NCBI GenBank assembly: GCA_012031415.1
Contig: JAAUTN010000014.1
Location: 1-46,154, forward strand
Length of the DNA stretch: 46,154 bases
Reading direction: 5' to 3'
Origin: Leptolyngbyaceae cyanobacterium SM1_4_3
GTDB lineage: Bacteria > Cyanobacteriota > Cyanobacteriia > Elainellales > Elainellaceae
The notes under the pieces were generated by a model, which worked only from the letters and a program-made list of their open reading frames with translations, searched no databases and was not told the DNA's origin. Both the position numbers and the translations under genes were made by a program. Positions 43,958 through 46,154 of the stretch are shown piece by piece (the stretch's first letter is position 1; each line of letters begins with the position of its first letter).

Positions 43958-44163
43958 CGCCAACTCTTTATAAAGTTGCATAGAACAAGGGGCTTAAGCC
44001 CCTTGTCGGCGTGGCGATCGCCTGATTCAGCCGCGTTGCCAAGCTCATATCTAAAACCAGCAATCCCGCGCTTCATGAATATTACACAAGAGTAGACAAC
44101 ACCCACTGGAATATGTTTATCTAGTCCTTTGGAGTAGTATTCCTGTTCTTGTTCTGAAGTCAT
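43954..44163 (-). CDS. Possible 69-residue protein, uncertain
   Basis: Reads MTSEQEQEYYSKGLDKHIPVG and then VVYSCVIFMKRGIAGFRYELG. The first 48 residues look like coding sequence, but the last 20 (from DRHADKGLKPLVL) are encoded by the CTTAAG repeat and a HIP1-containing stretch. Possibly the start of a longer gene cut by the repeat. It begins 5 bases from the recJ GTG on the other strand. No family recognised. Confidence 0.3.
   Translation of the reverse strand: MTSEQEQEYYSKGLDKHIPVGVVYSCVIFMKRGIAGFRYELGNAAESGDRHADKGLKPLVLCNFIKSWR
43984..44006. repeat. CTTAAG-centred repeat
   Basis: AACAAGGGGCTTAAGCCCCT followed by TGTCGGCGTGGCGATCGCC. It shares its left flank (CTTTATAAAGTTGC) with the MITE-like element at 29124-29228. 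Confidence 0.65.
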
Positions 44164-44167
44164 CCTC

Positions 44168-46154
44168 GTGCCAGATCTGCCTCTTTCTGACCTGACCTCA
44201 TCGGTTCGTGCCCAGTCTGATCGTATCAGGCAACCTCAATCGCAAGCAATTCGGGCGCTGCGGCGACCCCTTGCGGGTGTCTCTTCGAGATCGCCCGTGC
44301 CTCAACAGCGATGGCAGATTGCCCCCGAACAACCGCAGCAGGCAGAAAAGCTGGCTCAGACGACTCAGCTTTCACCGCTGCTGGCACAGGTTTTGATCAA
44401 CCGAGGAATTGCGACAGCGGAAGCCGCTCAGACGTTTCTCAACCCGGAAGCGCAACTGCTGCCTTCCCCGATTGAAGAATTTCCTGACCTGACGATCGCC
44501 CTGGAACTGCTGATGTGGGCGATCGCCACCCAACAAAGAATTGCCATCTGCGGCGACTACGACGCAGACGGAATGACCAGCACGGCGCTGTTAATGCGAT
44601 CGCTCAAATTCCTGGGGGCAGACGTAGACTACGCCATTCCCAGCCGAATGCAGGAAGGCTACGGCATCAACCAGCGGATCGTAGAAGAATTTCACGAAGA
44701 AGGCGTAAAGTTAATTCTGACCGTAGACAACGGCATCGCCGCCTATGAACCGATCGCCAAAGCCAGAGAACTGGGGCTGATCGTCATCGTCACCGACCAT
44801 CACGACCTTCCCGACCAGCTACCGCCTGCTAACGCCATTCTCAACCCCAAGCTGATTCGCGAAGAGTCGCCCTATCGAGGCGTGGCAGGAGTTGGTGTGG
44901 CTTACATCCTGGCGGTTTGTCTGGCTCAATGCCTGAAGAAAACGCAGGACTTGACTACGCCGCTGATCGAGCTTTTTACCCTCGGCACGATCGCTGACCT
45001 GGCTCCGCTAACTGGGGTCAATCGCCGCTGGGTCAAGCGAGGGCTAAAGCTGCTGCCCAAGTCAAAACTGATGGGCGTAAAAGCGCTGATTCAGGTGTCG
45101 GGGTTAAGCCATGAGAAGGCGCTGAAGCCAGAAGCAATCGGGTTTCGGCTGGGGCCCCGAATCAATGCAGTCGGGCGGATCTCTGACCCGCAGGTGGTGA
45201 TTGAGTTGCTTACGACTGATGACGAGGGGCGATCGCTCGAACTGGCGATGTCCTGTGAACAGGTCAACCAACTGCGCCAAAAGCTCTGTGAACAAATTGA
45301 ACAAGCGGCGATCGCCTGGTGTGAACAGAGCCAGTTTGAGCCGCAGCGCGATCGCGTCCTGGTGATTGTGCAACCCGACTGGCATCACGGTGTAATCGGC
45401 ATTGTCGCTTCACGACTGGTTGAGCGCTACGGCGTGCCCGTTTTCATTGGCACCTATGAAGACGACGCGCAAGCAAAGATCCGGGGATCAGCCCGCAGCA
45501 TTCCCGAATTCCATGTGTTTGAGGCGCTTCAGTTTTGTGGAGACGTGCTGGAAAAGTTTGGGGGGCATCGGGCGGCAGGGGGCTTTTCGCTGGAGGCGGC
45601 AAAGTTAGATGGGTGGCGATCGCGCCTTCAGCATTATGCCAACCAGCAGCTTCAGCCCGAACACCTCAAGCCTCTGGTTTCAGTCGATGTGCAGGCTGAC
45701 CTGAGCCAGCTAACCCTGAGCCTATATCAGCAGATTGATGCACTTCACCCGTGCGGCATCGAAAACCCCGACCCGATCTTCTGGACACCCAATTTGCGCG
45801 TCGTCGATCAGCAGATGATCGGGCGAGAACAGGCACACCTGAAGCTAACCGTCACCCAGGATGGAGAAAGTCCGAGAAAAATGAAGGCGATCGCCTGGCG
45901 TTGGGGCGAATATCATCCGCTGCCAGAGCGAATTGACGCGGCTTATCGACTGCGTTTGAATGAGTGGAATGGCGAGAAAACAGTCGAGCTAGAACTTGTT
46001 GGAGTCAGGCTGCCTGAGGATGTTGACTTGCCCCCAATGCTGTCCAGTAGAACGGCCGCAAACGGAGCGACTGTAGACGTAACGATAGAGGGCAATGACT
46101 TAAACGGGCGATCGCCACTCCAACCCTTTCTCCGGCTCAGGCGCTGTCCAAAAA
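44168..46154 (+). CDS. recJ: Single-stranded-DNA-specific exonuclease RecJ, 3' end beyond window
   Basis: 5' to 3' single-strand exonuclease of recombination and mismatch repair. Motifs: CGDYDADGMTS (DYDADG 130-135), VDNG (186-189), DHHD (210-213), RINAVGRISDP, and FGGHRAAGGF in the second domain, with conserved GSARSI. The start is taken as GTG 44168, the first start of the frame; the first in-frame ATG lies within the core. The reading is open to the last base (662 codons), so the end is missing. Residues about 32-43 (RRPLAGVSSRSP) are encoded by the dispersed repeat at 44262-44295, in the poorly conserved N-terminal arm. Confidence 0.93.
   Translation, partial: MPDLPLSDLTSSVRAQSDRIRQPQSQAIRALRRPLAGVSSRSPVPQQRWQIAPEQPQQAEKLAQTTQLSPLLAQVLINRGIATAEAAQTFLNPEAQLLPSPIEEFPDLTIALELLMWAIATQQRIAICGDYDADGMTSTALLMRSLKFLGADVDYAIPSRMQEGYGINQRIVEEFHEEGVKLILTVDNGIAAYEPIAKARELGLIVIVTDHHDLPDQLPPANAILNPKLIREESPYRGVAGVGVAYILAVCLAQCLKKTQDLTTPLIELFTLGTIADLAPLTGVNRRWVKRGLKLLPKSKLMGVKALIQVSGLSHEKALKPEAIGFRLGPRINAVGRISDPQVVIELLTTDDEGRSLELAMSCEQVNQLRQKLCEQIEQAAIAWCEQSQFEPQRDRVLVIVQPDWHHGVIGIVASRLVERYGVPVFIGTYEDDAQAKIRGSARSIPEFHVFEALQFCGDVLEKFGGHRAAGGFSLEAAKLDGWRSRLQHYANQQLQPEHLKPLVSVDVQADLSQLTLSLYQQIDALHPCGIENPDPIFWTPNLRVVDQQMIGREQAHLKLTVTQDGESPRKMKAIAWRWGEYHPLPERIDAAYRLRLNEWNGEKTVELELVGVRLPEDVDLPPMLSSRTAANGATVDVTIEGNDLNGRSPLQPFLRLRRCPK
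44262..44295. repeat. 34-bp dispersed repeat inside recJ
   Basis: Same element as 14447-14480 (32 of 34 identical), in the same orientation on the plus strand. The recJ frame remains open through it. Confidence 0.8.

Overview
The window looks like a chromosomal piece of a filamentous or unicellular cyanobacterium of the Leptolyngbya/Oscillatoriales kind. The basis is the very high density of the HIP1 octamer GCGATCGC, a high-light-inducible protein gene, FtsH proteases of the thylakoid type, Uma2 and CHAT proteins, and many short palindromic repeats typical of cyanobacterial intergenic DNA. No rRNA, tRNA, CRISPR array, transposase or phage gene was recognised. The exact genus cannot be read from the sequence.

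Layout. 1-7.1 kb (minus strand): the 5' part of an ftsH gene with base deletions near the window edge, an unusual 939-residue protein that is two complete membrane histidine kinases in tandem, a small secreted protein, gltX and an NADPH-dependent FMN reductase. 7.5-13 kb (plus): a second ftsH, a Tat-exported PhoX-type phosphatase and a small secreted protein interrupted by a stop codon. 13-17.5 kb: an orphan adenine methylase, a small unknown protein, a two-domain histidine phosphatase and two tandem aldo/keto reductases that probably form an operon with it. 17.7-28.8 kb (all minus): an eight-gene glycan cluster with two GT2, two GT4 and three MurG-like (GT28) glycosyltransferases and one ABC exporter. 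Two of the MurG-like genes carry single-base frameshifts. Large nested palindromes sit in three of the gaps. 29.3-32.4 kb: a stand-alone receiver and an overlapping kinase/OmpR regulator pair. 32.7-38.3 kb: a high-light-inducible protein, an SDR oxidoreductase, an exported VOC protein, a lipoprotein phosphatase and a Tat-exported aldo/keto reductase divergent from a LysR regulator, and a truncated dienelactone hydrolase. 38.3-46.2 kb: Uma2 nuclease, secreted CHAT protease, two small unknowns, a CsbD-like protein, a sucrose-phosphate-synthase-like glycosyltransferase and the 5' part of recJ.

The most unusual points are: the internally duplicated histidine kinase; the glycan export operon with three MurG-like paralogues; a 34-bp dispersed repeat lying in frame inside two unrelated genes (histidine phosphatase and recJ); a 105-bp MITE-like element; a paired inverted-repeat operator candidate between the LysR gene and an exported oxidoreductase operon; and a cluster of single-base disruptions (ftsH, two glycosyltransferases, one small gene) that could be either real decay or consensus errors.
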